Of a stretch of DNA of 64,000 nucleotides, positions 16,483 through 25,129 are shown in pieces (the stretch's first letter is position 1; every line of letters starts with the position of its first letter). Source of the stretch: an uncultured Eubacteriales bacterium. Lineage in GTDB: Bacteria > Bacillota > Clostridia > Lachnospirales > Lachnospiraceae. The translations under genes were made by a program, and so were the position numbers. The stretch lies in assembly GCA_900548855.1 (NCBI GenBank), contig URMF01000009.1, positions 1 to 64,000 on the forward strand, in the 5' to 3' direction. Under the pieces are notes generated by a model. That model saw nothing but the letters and a program-made list of their open reading frames with translations, did no database searches and was not told where the DNA came from.

Positions 16483-16851
16483 ATGAATTGGGAATTGAAA
16501 TCGGACAGACCAATTTATACGCAGTTGCTGGAAGAATTGAAACGAAGAATTGTTTCTGGTTATTATAAGCCGGGAGAGAAGCTTCTACCGGTGCGGGAAC
16601 TGGCACAGGAAGCAAGGGTGAATCCCAATACAATGCAGAAGGCACTGTCGGAATTAGAGCGTCAGAGTCTTGTGTTTGCAGTCCGAACTACGGGAAGATA
16701 TATTACAGAGGATGTGTCATTAATTGAAGAAACAAAAAAAGAATTTGCTTCATTTCATGTAAAAACCTTTTATGAAGAGATGAAGGCATTGGGTTATGAG
16801 AAAAGCAGTATGATACAAATGCTGTCAGATTATGAGGAGGGAAAAATATGA
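16483..16851 (+). CDS. GntR family repressor, YtrA type
   Basis: This 122-residue regulator has a winged-helix domain at about 8-75 (PIYTQLLEELKRRIVSG, then GEKLLPVRELAQEARVNPNTMQKAL), which is the classic GntR reading head, and only a short helical tail. That size marks the YtrA subfamily, which controls adjacent ABC transporters. The start is ATG 16483 after AGGAGG; the longer frame from 16327 overlaps the repeat and promoter and is not used. It overlaps the next gene by four bases (ATGA), so coupling is likely. The palindrome over its own promoter fits autoregulation. The inducer is unknown; several relatives respond to cell-wall-active compounds. Confidence 0.92.
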   Translation: MNWELKSDRPIYTQLLEELKRRIVSGYYKPGEKLLPVRELAQEARVNPNTMQKALSELERQSLVFAVRTTGRYITEDVSLIEETKKEFASFHVKTFYEEMKALGYEKSSMIQMLSDYEEGKI

Positions 16852-17543
16852 GCTTAGTGGAATGTAATGCACTTACAAAGCGTTACAGTAAGGCATTAGC
16901 GCTGAATCAGGTGAATTTGAATTTGGAGCCAGGGAAAATTATTGGACTGCTTGGACCAAACGGAAGCGGCAAAACAACCTTTATCAAGATTTGTGCAGGT
17001 CTTCTTACGCCAACGTCGGGAACGGTTACGGTTAAGGGAATGCCAATCGGACCGGAGACCAAGGCAGCAGTGGCATATCTGCCGGAGCGTACTTACCTGA
17101 GCAAATGGACAAAGGTGAAGGAAATACTTAATTTTTTTGAAGAAATGTATGCTAATTTTCAGAAGGATGTGGCATATCAGATGTTAGCAGACATGGGAAT
17201 TAATCCCGAGGATAAGCTGAAAACCATGTCAAAGGGAACCAGGGAAAAGGTACAGTTAATTCTTGTTATGAGCAGGAAAGCAGACTTGTATCTGTTAGAT
17301 GAGCCGATGGGAGGAGTAGATCCGGCGGCAAGGGATTATATATTGAATACAATTATAACGAATTACAATCCGGAGGGAAGTATATTGATTTCCACCCATC
17401 TGATATCCGATGTAGAGAATATTTTAGATGATGTTATTATGATTAAGCAGGGGAATATTGTGTGTCATGATTCCGTGGACAATATTCGTATGACTTACGA
17501 TAAATCCTTAGACCAGGTATTCAGGGAGGTGTTCAGATGTTAG
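16848..17543 (+). CDS. ABC transporter ATP-binding protein, YtrB-like
   Basis: This is a 231-residue ATPase subunit of an ABC transporter. Walker A is GPNGSGKTT (about 36-44), the Q-loop region follows AYLPERTYLS, and Walker B is LYLLDEPMGGVDP, followed by the switch histidine in STHL. The signature is MSKGTREKV rather than LSGGQ, as usual in the YtrB/BcrA-like group. It partners with the membrane protein encoded next, which starts seven bases before this stop. With a YtrA-type regulator upstream, the set resembles Bacillus ytr and related antibiotic-responsive exporters; the substrate is not known. Confidence 0.93.
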   Translation: MSLVECNALTKRYSKALALNQVNLNLEPGKIIGLLGPNGSGKTTFIKICAGLLTPTSGTVTVKGMPIGPETKAAVAYLPERTYLSKWTKVKEILNFFEEMYANFQKDVAYQMLADMGINPEDKLKTMSKGTREKVQLILVMSRKADLYLLDEPMGGVDPAARDYILNTIITNYNPEGSILISTHLISDVENILDDVIMIKQGNIVCHDSVDNIRMTYDKSLDQVFREVFRC

Positions 17544-18346
17544 GGAAATTAGTGAAAAATGAATTAAAATCGTACCGGTTTTCTATGGGAATTGTATTTT
17601 TGGCAGGTTTTATTTTTACTATATTTATGAAAATAATATGTATGCTTCCCTATCAGTATGAAATTAGGGAAGTGATTCAGGTACTTGGCTTTTATGGGTA
17701 CTATTATCTGATTATGCTGGTGGGTGCGGCAGCCCAGGTATTGGTTGTTATACGGTTCTATAGTACCATGGTAGGAGACCGCGGCTATCTCACATGGACT
17801 CTGCCGGCAAAGTCTTCCACAATACTGTGGTCTAAAATTATTGGCGGCAGTTTATGGGAAATTCTGGCCGCAGTGGTGACTTATGTGTATCTTGCAATTT
17901 TCTTTGTAGGGAACTACTGGGTAGATAATTTTATAGATGATGAGTTGACGTGGATGCTTAAGGATATGTTGGATGCATTCCAGCCGCGATACATGGTTAC
18001 TGTTATTCTGGTTGTGGCTGCAATATTGCTCTGGTCTATTGTGCCTCTGCTGCTGATATATTTATGTATAGCGATTGGCCAGCTGTTTGGTAAATGGAGA
18101 ATACTGGCATCCATCGGGTGTTATTTTATTCTCATGATTTTATTACAGATTGTACTGGTAGTGGGAATTGTGCTGGTGGCAGGTGCTGCAGTAGCAGTTT
18201 CACCGGGGCAGTATATGGCAGACTTAAGTGGTTTTGCTTTCTTAAATGGGCTGTTTGCCGTGCTGGATGTTATAGGAATAGCAGGCTTCGCCGCCTTGTT
18301 TGCCATAACAAATTTTATTTTCAAGAAGCATTTGAATCTGGAATAG
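17537..18346 (+). CDS. ABC transporter permease
   Basis: This is an integral membrane protein of 269 residues with about six hydrophobic helices (near 20-40, 55-75, 110-130, 150-180, 195-225 and 235-262). It begins with a basic amphipathic LGKLVKNELKSYRF segment and carries RGYLTWTLPAKSSTILWSK in a cytoplasmic loop, a pattern seen in permeases paired with YtrB-type ATPases. It overlaps the ATPase gene by seven bases and ends the operon. No sequence motif gives the substrate. Confidence 0.85.
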   Translation: MLGKLVKNELKSYRFSMGIVFLAGFIFTIFMKIICMLPYQYEIREVIQVLGFYGYYYLIMLVGAAAQVLVVIRFYSTMVGDRGYLTWTLPAKSSTILWSKIIGGSLWEILAAVVTYVYLAIFFVGNYWVDNFIDDELTWMLKDMLDAFQPRYMVTVILVVAAILLWSIVPLLLIYLCIAIGQLFGKWRILASIGCYFILMILLQIVLVVGIVLVAGAAVAVSPGQYMADLSGFAFLNGLFAVLDVIGIAGFAALFAITNFIFKKHLNLE

Positions 18347-18385
18347 TTAAAAATATGACAATTGTGTGAAATAAAAAAAGATTAC

Positions 18386-18414
18386 TTGAAAGTGTGAAAG
18401 AATCGTAATATAAT
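18386..18414 (+). promoter_or_regulatory. Promoter upstream of the marR operon
   Basis: TTGAAA (18386-18391) and TATAAT (18409-18414) are exactly 17 bases apart. It lies in the 380-base gap between the permease and marR, which also holds a dyad and structured element B. Transcription would give a leader of about 300 bases. Confidence 0.72.
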
Positions 18415-18464
18415 GTTCGTTGCCGAACAGTTTGGAAGCAAACTATACGGTGACGAACATTTTT
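18413..18464 (+). promoter_or_regulatory. Nested dyad with T run at the marR promoter
   Basis: ATGTTCGTTGCCG (18413-18425) pairs with CGGTGACGAACAT (18448-18460) apart from two positions, and inside it AGTTTG-GAAG-CAAACT forms a perfect small hairpin. TTTT follows. It overlaps the -10 box and expected start point. It could be the MarR operator, the terminator of the upstream ABC operon, or both. Confidence 0.5.
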
Positions 18465-18480
18465 CATTTCAGTTGAGCCG

Positions 18481-18691
18481 TGCGTAAGATATTAGAAAGA
18501 AAGCATCGTTATGCTTGCATATAAGATGCTTTCTTTCTAATATCTTACATAGGGCGAAGCCCGTGACCGAGATGGAGCGAAGCGGAATCGAGGTGAACGG
18601 CGTGCGACAAGAGCCGTGGGAAGCCCGTGACCGATACCTGAAGGCTTAGCGAGGGAAGCGAGCTTAGAATGAAGGTATGCAGAGCAGATGG
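18481..18691 (+). repeat. Structured intergenic element, copy B
   Basis: This 211-base element is the second copy of the element at 11882. A 24-base arm (18484-18507) is perfectly complementary to 18525-18548; only GTAAGAT, the next A and the apical ATGCTTGCAT are shared with copy A, and the rest of the stem is unrelated. The GGGC-GAA-GCCC hairpin, GAGATGGAGCG block, second GAAGCCCG block and 3' stem ATACCT/AGGTAT are conserved. An extra ACGGC/GCCGT stem (about 18596-18617) is absent from copy A. Its 3' end contains the ATG at 18688 that a gene finder might choose for marR. Confidence 0.8.
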
Positions 18692-18726
18692 AGCGATGTT
18701 GGGATTTTAAACAAGGAGATGATGGA

Positions 18727-19209
18727 TTGAAGGAATATGATGAATGTCAATGTTCAGATGATTTCCGGCAGCCGCAGGATATAAAGAGGGTTGGATACCA
18801 GTTAAAGGCTTTAGACCATATGTTCCGTAGGAGTATGGAGGCAAATATCCGGAAAAATGGATTTGAAGGGATGTCGGTAATTAATGCATGGATAATCGAT
18901 TACCTGGTGGATAACGAGGGAAGAGATATTTTTCAGAAGGACATCGAAAAGAATTTTAAGATAGGTAAATCCTCTATAGCAGGAACCCTGAAAATGATGG
19001 AAGAAAAAAAATTTATTATCAGGCAGCCGGTGAAGGGGGATGCAAGACTAAAGAGGGTGTGTCTTACGGATAAGGGAAGAGAGTATTCCCGCAAAATGGA
19101 ACAGGGAAGGGATGAAATGGAGAAAAAGGTCTGCAGGGGGCTGACAGAGGAAGAGGTGAAACTGTTTTTTGATATTATCAAAAAAATGCAGGATAATCTC
19201 ATAGAATAG
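18727..19209 (+). CDS. MarR family transcriptional regulator
   Basis: This winged-helix regulator of 160 residues has the MarR layout: a first dimerisation helix (GYQLKALDHMFRRSME), the reading head INAWIIDYLVDNEGRDIFQKDIEKNFKIGKSSIAGTL (about 55-95), the wing FIIRQPVKGDARLKRVCLTDKG, and a C-terminal dimerisation helix. MarR proteins usually repress neighbouring efflux genes and are released by small phenolic or drug-like ligands. The start is probably TTG 18727, with GGAG at 18715-18718. The ATG at 18688 lies inside structured element B and has no ribosome site. The ABC exporter genes follow after 23 bases. Confidence 0.9.
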   Translation: MKEYDECQCSDDFRQPQDIKRVGYQLKALDHMFRRSMEANIRKNGFEGMSVINAWIIDYLVDNEGRDIFQKDIEKNFKIGKSSIAGTLKMMEEKKFIIRQPVKGDARLKRVCLTDKGREYSRKMEQGRDEMEKKVCRGLTEEEVKLFFDIIKKMQDNLIE

Positions 19210-19232
19210 AGTAGTTGAAAAGGAGTGACAGC

Positions 19233-20984
19233 ATGTTAAAAACATTAATGAAGCAACTAAAAGAATTCCGAAAAGATTCCATTCTTACACCATGCTTTAT
19301 GGTTTTAGAGGTCGCAATGGAGATGGTTATTCCATTGATGATGGCATCTATTATTGATGACGGTGTGGAAGTGGGAAATATTAACCATATTTATAAAATG
19401 GGTTTTTTTATGGTAATTGCAGCAGCCATCGGTCTGATAGGTGGAATTATGGGTGGTAAATATGGTGCCCGTGCTTCGGCTGGCTTTGCGAGAAATTTAA
19501 GAAAAGGAATGTATGAGAATATTCAGACCTTTTCCTTTGCCAATATTGATAAGTTTTCGACAGCAGGTCTGGTAACCCGTATGACCACGGATGTAACCAA
19601 TATCCAAAATGCATACCAGATGATTCTCCGTATGTGCATCCGGGCGTTTTTCAGTCTGGTTTGTGCCATGTGTATGTCCTTTTTTATCAGTCCTAGGCTG
19701 GCGTCCATTTATCTTGCAGCAGTACTGGTTCTGGGGAGCATTTTGGCACTGATTATCTATTTTGCAACCAGATATTTTAACCAGGTTTTTCCGAAGTATG
19801 ATGATTTAAATGAGAGCGTACAGGAAAATGTGTCTGCTATTCGTGTGGTTAAGGCGTTTGTGAGGGAGGATTATGAGAGAAAACGTTTTACAAAGGCAAG
19901 CAACAGTCTCTATAAAATGTTTGTAAAAGCAGAATCAATTGTCGCTTTAAATTCTCCGGTTATGATGGCGACAGTGTATACTTGTATCCTGTTGATTTCC
20001 TGGGCAGGGGCTAAGATGATTGTGGGTTCGGAGCTTGCCACTGGTGAATTAATGAGCTTATTTACTTATTGTATGAATATTCTGATGAGCCTGATGATGC
20101 TTTCCATGGTATTTGTTATGATTTCCATGAGTACTGCCAGTGCAAAGCGTATTGCAGAGGTATTAAATGAAAAGAGTACATTGACCAATCCGGAAAACCC
20201 GGATAGGGAGGTGAGGGACGGCAGCATTTCCTTTGAGCATGTCAATTTCAGTTATCATGAAAATGCAGAGGAATGGGTGCTTAAGGATATTAATTTGGAG
20301 ATTCATTCCGGCGAGACAATCGGAGTGATCGGAGGTACGGGAAGTTCTAAGACTTCTCTGGCAAATCTCATAAGCCGTATCTATGATGTATCGGAGGGAT
20401 GTATTAAGGTGGGGGGCAAGGATGTCCGCTCCTACGATTTGGAAACACTGCGAAATCAGGTGGCGGTAGTGCTGCAAAAAAATGTTTTGTTCTCCGGAAC
20501 CATTCTGGAAAACCTGCGTTGGGGAGACCAGAACGCAACAAAGGAAGAGTGTATTCATGCCTGTAAGCTTGCATGTGCAGATGATTTTATTGAGAGCTTT
20601 CCAGATGGATATGACACCTATATAGAACAGGGAGGAACCAATGTATCCGGTGGGCAGAAGCAGAGAATCTGTATTGCCCGGGCATTGTTGAAAAAACCGA
20701 AAATACTGATACTGGATGATTCTACCAGTGCCGTGGATACGGCAACCGATGCGAGAATCCGTAAGGCATTTAAAGAGGAAATTCCAGGCACCACAAAGAT
20801 TATCATTGCCCAGAGAATATCCAGCGTGGAGAATGCAGACCGTATCCTTGTCATGGAGGACGGTGAGGTAAACGGATTTGGTACCCATGAGGAATTATTG
20901 GCAAATAATGAAATATATAAGGATATTTATGAGTCCCAGACCAGTGGAAATGGAGATTTTGACCAGGCAGGAGGTGCAAATTAA
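19233..20984 (+). CDS. Heterodimeric ABC exporter subunit with degenerate ATPase site
   Basis: This fused membrane-ATPase half of an ABC exporter has 583 residues: six transmembrane helices in about 15-315 and the ATPase domain from about 335. Walker A reads GGTGSSKTS, with serine in place of the usual glycine. The signature is VSGGQKQR. Walker B is ILILDDSTSAVD, with aspartate where the catalytic glutamate is expected. An aspartate there marks the non-canonical site of heterodimeric exporters such as BmrCD and TM287/288. The canonical partner is the next gene, overlapping by one base. The start is ATG 19233 after AAAGGAG; a GTG-less upstream extension from 19215 lacks a ribosome site. Substrate unknown; drug efflux or lipid export are possible. 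Confidence 0.93.
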   Translation: MLKTLMKQLKEFRKDSILTPCFMVLEVAMEMVIPLMMASIIDDGVEVGNINHIYKMGFFMVIAAAIGLIGGIMGGKYGARASAGFARNLRKGMYENIQTFSFANIDKFSTAGLVTRMTTDVTNIQNAYQMILRMCIRAFFSLVCAMCMSFFISPRLASIYLAAVLVLGSILALIIYFATRYFNQVFPKYDDLNESVQENVSAIRVVKAFVREDYERKRFTKASNSLYKMFVKAESIVALNSPVMMATVYTCILLISWAGAKMIVGSELATGELMSLFTYCMNILMSLMMLSMVFVMISMSTASAKRIAEVLNEKSTLTNPENPDREVRDGSISFEHVNFSYHENAEEWVLKDINLEIHSGETIGVIGGTGSSKTSLANLISRIYDVSEGCIKVGGKDVRSYDLETLRNQVAVVLQKNVLFSGTILENLRWGDQNATKEECIHACKLACADDFIESFPDGYDTYIEQGGTNVSGGQKQRICIARALLKKPKILILDDSTSAVDTATDARIRKAFKEEIPGTTKIIIAQRISSVENADRILVMEDGEVNGFGTHEELLANNEIYKDIYESQTSGNGDFDQAGGAN

Positions 20985-22945
20985 TGGGAGAGAGCAATAA
21001 TATGCCAAAAAATACATCCAATCAGATGCATGAAGAAAAGCCGGTTAAAGGACCGGGTGGAAGCGTTCCAAGAGGGCAGAAGCCTGCAGTAAAAAATCCT
21101 GGTAAGGTTTTAGGACGCTTGGGCAGTTATATTATGAAATATTATAAGTATCACATTATTACCGTGGTAATCTGTATCTTTTTAAGTGTAATCTGCAATG
21201 CTCAGGGAACCATGTTTATGCAGACATTAATTGACGAATATATTACTCCTTTGCTTGGCAGTAAAAATCCGGATTTTTCCGGTCTGGCAGGAGCAATTGG
21301 AAGAGTGGCAGGGTTCTATGCTTTGGGAATATTTGCAACATGGCTTTATAACCGGCTTATGGTAAATGTTACCCAAGGTACTTTGCGAAATTTAAGAAAT
21401 GAACTGTTTACCCATATGGAAGGGCTGCCAATCAAATATTTTGATACCCATGCCCATGGAGATATCATGTCGGTATATACCAATGATGTAGACACACTCA
21501 GACAGGTTATTTCCCAGAGTATGCCGCAGCTGCTAAACAGTGGAATTACGATTATAACGGTGCTGGTCTGCATGATTAAATTAAATATTCCACTGACTGC
21601 AGTAACTATGGTTATGGTTTGTATTATGTTGGTAGTCACCAGAAAAGTATCTGGAAAGTCTGGAAAATATTTCATGCAGCAGCAAAAGGATATTGGTATT
21701 GTTAATGGTTATATTGAAGAAATGATGTCTGGACAGAAAGTGGTTAAGGTGTTCTGCCATGAGGAAGAAAGTATTAAGGATTTTAATGTGTTAAATGACC
21801 AGTTATTTGAAAGCGCCTATCAGGCAAATAAATTTGCCAATATGTTAGGTCCGATTAATGCCCAGCTTGGCAATATGAGTTATGTGGTATGTACCATAGT
21901 TGGTGGATTAATGGCTTTATCGGGAATTGGTGGCTTGACCCTTGGTACCCTTGCCAGCTTCCTGTCCTTTAATAAGAGCTTTAATATGCCAATCAACCAG
22001 ATTAGTATGCAGTTGAATTCTATTGTTATGGCGCTTGCCGGCGCAGACAGGGTGTTCCATTTATTGGATGAGGAGCCGGAGGTGGATGATGGTTATGTGA
22101 AGCTGGTAGTGGCAGAAGAGAAAAATGGGGAATTAACGGAAAGCGATAAGAACTATACCGGCAAATGGGCATGGAAGCATGAGCATCAGGCAGATGGAAG
22201 CGTGACCTATGAGCCTCTACAGGGAGGAGTCGTATTTGACGGGGTGGATTTTGGCTACGATGACAGCAAAATGGTTTTACATGATGTGAAGCTTTATGCA
22301 AAGCCGGGACAGAAGATTGCTTTTGTCGGTTCAACCGGAGCGGGTAAGACAACGATAACCAACCTGATTAACCGGTTCTATGATATACAGGACGGTAAAA
22401 TTCGTTATGATGGAATTAATGTGAATAAGATTAAGAAGGCGGATTTGCGGCATTCTTTGGGAATCGTATTGCAGGATACGCATTTATTTACTGATACGGT
22501 AAGGGAGAACATCCGGTATGGTAATCTGGATGCAACAGATGAGGAAGTGGTGGCAGCAGCAAAGCTTGCCAATGCTCATAATTTCATCAAGCATTTACCA
22601 CAGGGGTATGATACCGTACTGACCGGAGACGGGGCAAATTTAAGCCAGGGGCAGAGACAACTTCTCGCCATTGCCAGGGCTGCCATTGCCAATCCTCCGG
22701 CTCTGATTTTGGATGAAGCAACCTCGTCCATTGATACCCGTACCGAGCGTCTGGTACAGGACGGTATGGATAAACTGATGGAGGGAAGGACCACCTTTGT
22801 GATTGCCCATCGATTATCCACAGTCCGAAACAGCGACTGTATCATTGTGCTGGAGCATGGCCGGATTATTGAAAAGGGTACCCATGATGAGCTGATTGAG
22901 CAGAAGGGAAAGTATTATCAGCTGTATACAGGAAAAACAGCATAG
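20984..22945 (+). CDS. Heterodimeric ABC exporter subunit with canonical ATPase site
   Basis: This 653-residue partner has a proline- and lysine-rich cytoplasmic N-terminus (about 1-45), six membrane helices (about 55-345), then a loop insertion before the ATPase domain (EKNGELTESDKNYTG, about 375-410) that is usual for this subunit. Walker A STGAGKTT, signature LSQGQRQ and Walker B LILDEATSSID are all canonical, with the catalytic glutamate. Its ATG overlaps the stop of the upstream gene (TAATG). Together the two give one active and one degenerate ATP site, as in BmrCD/LmrCD. A MarR gene upstream probably controls both. Confidence 0.94.
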   Translation: MGESNNMPKNTSNQMHEEKPVKGPGGSVPRGQKPAVKNPGKVLGRLGSYIMKYYKYHIITVVICIFLSVICNAQGTMFMQTLIDEYITPLLGSKNPDFSGLAGAIGRVAGFYALGIFATWLYNRLMVNVTQGTLRNLRNELFTHMEGLPIKYFDTHAHGDIMSVYTNDVDTLRQVISQSMPQLLNSGITIITVLVCMIKLNIPLTAVTMVMVCIMLVVTRKVSGKSGKYFMQQQKDIGIVNGYIEEMMSGQKVVKVFCHEEESIKDFNVLNDQLFESAYQANKFANMLGPINAQLGNMSYVVCTIVGGLMALSGIGGLTLGTLASFLSFNKSFNMPINQISMQLNSIVMALAGADRVFHLLDEEPEVDDGYVKLVVAEEKNGELTESDKNYTGKWAWKHEHQADGSVTYEPLQGGVVFDGVDFGYDDSKMVLHDVKLYAKPGQKIAFVGSTGAGKTTITNLINRFYDIQDGKIRYDGINVNKIKKADLRHSLGIVLQDTHLFTDTVRENIRYGNLDATDEEVVAAAKLANAHNFIKHLPQGYDTVLTGDGANLSQGQRQLLAIARAAIANPPALILDEATSSIDTRTERLVQDGMDKLMEGRTTFVIAHRLSTVRNSDCIIVLEHGRIIEKGTHDELIEQKGKYYQLYTGKTA

Positions 22946-23011
22946 CAGGCGGTTATACTGTTCAGGCTGGAAATTAACTAGCTAAATTATCTTACAGAGA
23001 GGGAAAAGGAT

Positions 23012-24406
23012 ATGGATAAGAAGGATAAGACAATAGAGATTTTTCAGAATGCGCCGGTGCCAAAGGCGGTTATCAGTAACATTGTTCCGTCCATTATCAG
23101 TATGATTATGGTACTTCTGTATAATCTGGCAGATACCTTTTTCATTGGACAAACAAAAAATGCATATATGGTAGCGGCAGTGTCCATTGCAACGCCGGTA
23201 TTTCTAATTTTTATGGCGGTGGGAATGCTGTTTGGAATCGGCGGGACATCGCTGATTTCCAGAATGTTGGGAGAGGGAAGGGAGGATAAGGCAAGGAAAA
23301 CCTCCTCCTTCTGTTTCTGGACAGGACTTACCATTGGAGTGATTGCCATGATACTGATTTGGATTTTTGTGGAGCCGCTTTGCAGGCTGGTGGGTGCCAG
23401 TGATGATACGATAGAGTATGCGGCGCAATATCTGAATATTGTGGCATTAGGAATTCCCTTTCTGATTATCAGTAATGCCTTTAGCAATATTATTCGTTCA
23501 GAGGGACGTGCCAAAACTGCCATGAGCGGCATGATTATCGGAAATCTCATGAATATTGTATTAGACCCGGTTATGATACTGGGATTTGGCTGGAATGTGG
23601 CAGGTGCCGCTGTGGCAACGGTAATTGGCAATGTATTTTCGGCTGTATTTTATATCACCCATCTGGTATCCAGACGGAGTATGCTGTCCATCAAATTAAA
23701 GGATTACAAGGCTTCGGAGCGTATTGCAACTGGAGTAATGGCGATTGGGATTCCGGCATCCCTGAACAGTATTTTGATGAGTGTATCCAATATTCTTATC
23801 AATAAAGTTATGGCAGGCTATGGAGATATGGCGGTGGCTGGTCTTGGAGTTGCCATGAAGGTGAATATGATTGTGGTTATGCTGCTGATTGGTCTCGGAA
23901 CCGGTATCCAGCCTCTGTTAGGCTTCTGCTTCGGGGCAAGGAATAAGAAGCGGTATATGGCAGTGCTTAAGTTTTCCTTATGTCTGGCATTTGGGCTCAG
24001 TCTGGTTATGACGGTAATCTGTTACTGCTTTGCCGGGCCGCTTGTCACGGCATTTCTGGACAATGCGGATGCCTTTACCTATGGAATGCAGTTTTCAAGA
24101 ATTTATATCTTGTCTGGACCGGTTATCGGGATTTTATTTGTGATGATTAACGCCATCCAGTCCACTGGTGCTGCAGTACCATCCTTGATTCTTTCCATCA
24201 GCAGGCAGGGACTTTTGTATATGCCGATTCTGTTTCTGCTTACCCAGATTTTTGATTCTGCAAGGCTGGTGGCTTTGGCGCAGCCGGTGACGGATTATCT
24301 GGCGGCGGTATTGGCGGTAGTTTTATTTATTGTAACCTATCGGAAATATTTTCTGCATTTTGAAGAAATGGCGGATGAGAATGAACAATATTCACACACC
24401 GAGTGA
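23012..24406 (+). CDS. MATE family efflux transporter
   Basis: This membrane protein of 464 residues has twelve hydrophobic helices in two six-helix halves. The N-terminal half has NLADTFFIGQ and the second half GIPASLNSILMSVSNILINKVMAGYG, both typical of MATE transporters, which expel cationic drugs or metabolites in exchange for sodium or protons. It follows the ABC exporter by 66 bases without a terminator, so it may be part of the MarR-controlled transcript. A terminator follows. Confidence 0.93.
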   Translation: MDKKDKTIEIFQNAPVPKAVISNIVPSIISMIMVLLYNLADTFFIGQTKNAYMVAAVSIATPVFLIFMAVGMLFGIGGTSLISRMLGEGREDKARKTSSFCFWTGLTIGVIAMILIWIFVEPLCRLVGASDDTIEYAAQYLNIVALGIPFLIISNAFSNIIRSEGRAKTAMSGMIIGNLMNIVLDPVMILGFGWNVAGAAVATVIGNVFSAVFYITHLVSRRSMLSIKLKDYKASERIATGVMAIGIPASLNSILMSVSNILINKVMAGYGDMAVAGLGVAMKVNMIVVMLLIGLGTGIQPLLGFCFGARNKKRYMAVLKFSLCLAFGLSLVMTVICYCFAGPLVTAFLDNADAFTYGMQFSRIYILSGPVIGILFVMINAIQSTGAAVPSLILSISRQGLLYMPILFLLTQIFDSARLVALAQPVTDYLAAVLAVVLFIVTYRKYFLHFEEMADENEQYSHTE

Positions 24407-24434
24407 AATCTTTTCATATTTTCACTTTACATTT

Positions 24435-24480
24435 AAGCCCGTAGCACCTATAATAACGGATAGTGTGCTGTGGGCTTTCT
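24435..24480 (+). terminator. Intrinsic terminator after the MATE gene
   Basis: AAGCCC and AGCAC pair with GTGCT and GGGCTT across a two-base internal loop; TTCTT follows. Confidence 0.75.
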
Positions 24481-24556
24481 TGATAAAATGAATCAAAAAG
24501 GAATCAGCAGCCCAAAAGATTGGGAAAGTGAATTAAGAAAACAAGGAGTGTAAAAC

Positions 24557-25129
24557 GTGAAAAACACAGTAGAAATCAGATGGCACGGCAGAGGCGGCCA
24601 GGGTGCCAAATCAGCGGCATTAATGCTGGCGGATGCTGCATTTATGACAGGAAAACATGTACAGGGCTTTCCAGAATATGGTCCGGAGCGGATGGGAGCG
24701 CCCATTACGGCATATAACCGGATTAGTGAGAATCCAATCCGTGTACATTCCAACATTTATGACCCGGACTATGTGGTTGTAGTAGATGAGACATTGTTGG
24801 AGAGTGTAGATGTGACGGCAGGGCTAAATCCGGAGGGTGCCATTGTCATTAATACCACAAAGAGTGTGGAGGAGGTAAAGCCGTTCTTAAAGGGGTATAC
24901 CGGCGGAGTGTATACGATAGATGCAAGGGAGATTTCCGAAAAGTGCTTAGGCAGATATTTCCCAAATTCCCCGATGCTGGCAGCCATCGTTGCAATCAGT
25001 AAGGTTATGACGAAGGAGGATTTCTTCCGGGAGATGGAAGGCTCCTACAAGCACAAATTTGCAAAGAAGCCGGAGGTTATCGAGGGCAACCTTAAGGCGT
25101 TACATATGGCATATGAGGAGGTGGAGTAA
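24557..25129 (+). CDS. porC: 2-oxoacid:ferredoxin oxidoreductase, gamma subunit
   Basis: This is the gamma subunit (190 residues) of a four-subunit 2-oxoacid:ferredoxin oxidoreductase. The N-terminal IRWHGRGGQGAKSAA is the family signature, followed by FPEYGPERMGAP. It starts at GTG 24557 with AAGGAG nine bases upstream. The delta, alpha and beta genes follow with gaps of 0, 1 and 15 bases, so this is one operon and one complex. The order gamma-delta-alpha-beta is that of pyruvate oxidoreductases in Thermotoga and archaea. Pyruvate is the likely substrate; a branched-chain 2-oxoacid cannot be excluded. Confidence 0.92.
   Translation: MKNTVEIRWHGRGGQGAKSAALMLADAAFMTGKHVQGFPEYGPERMGAPITAYNRISENPIRVHSNIYDPDYVVVVDETLLESVDVTAGLNPEGAIVINTTKSVEEVKPFLKGYTGGVYTIDAREISEKCLGRYFPNSPMLAAIVAISKVMTKEDFFREMEGSYKHKFAKKPEVIEGNLKALHMAYEEVE

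Noticed and set aside
18688..18726. ATG 18688 as the start of marR
   Set aside because: It lies within the conserved 3' end of structured element B and has no ribosome site, whereas TTG 18727 has GGAG at a proper distance.
20163..20888. Long minus-strand open frame (241 codons) inside the first ABC exporter gene
   Set aside because: It is the complement of a clearly conserved ABC ATPase domain, has no ribosome site, and the translation shows no domain pattern.
23044..23631. 195-codon minus-strand frame opposite the MATE gene
   Set aside because: Hydrophobic codons on the coding strand give an open complement; no ribosome site or recognisable motif.
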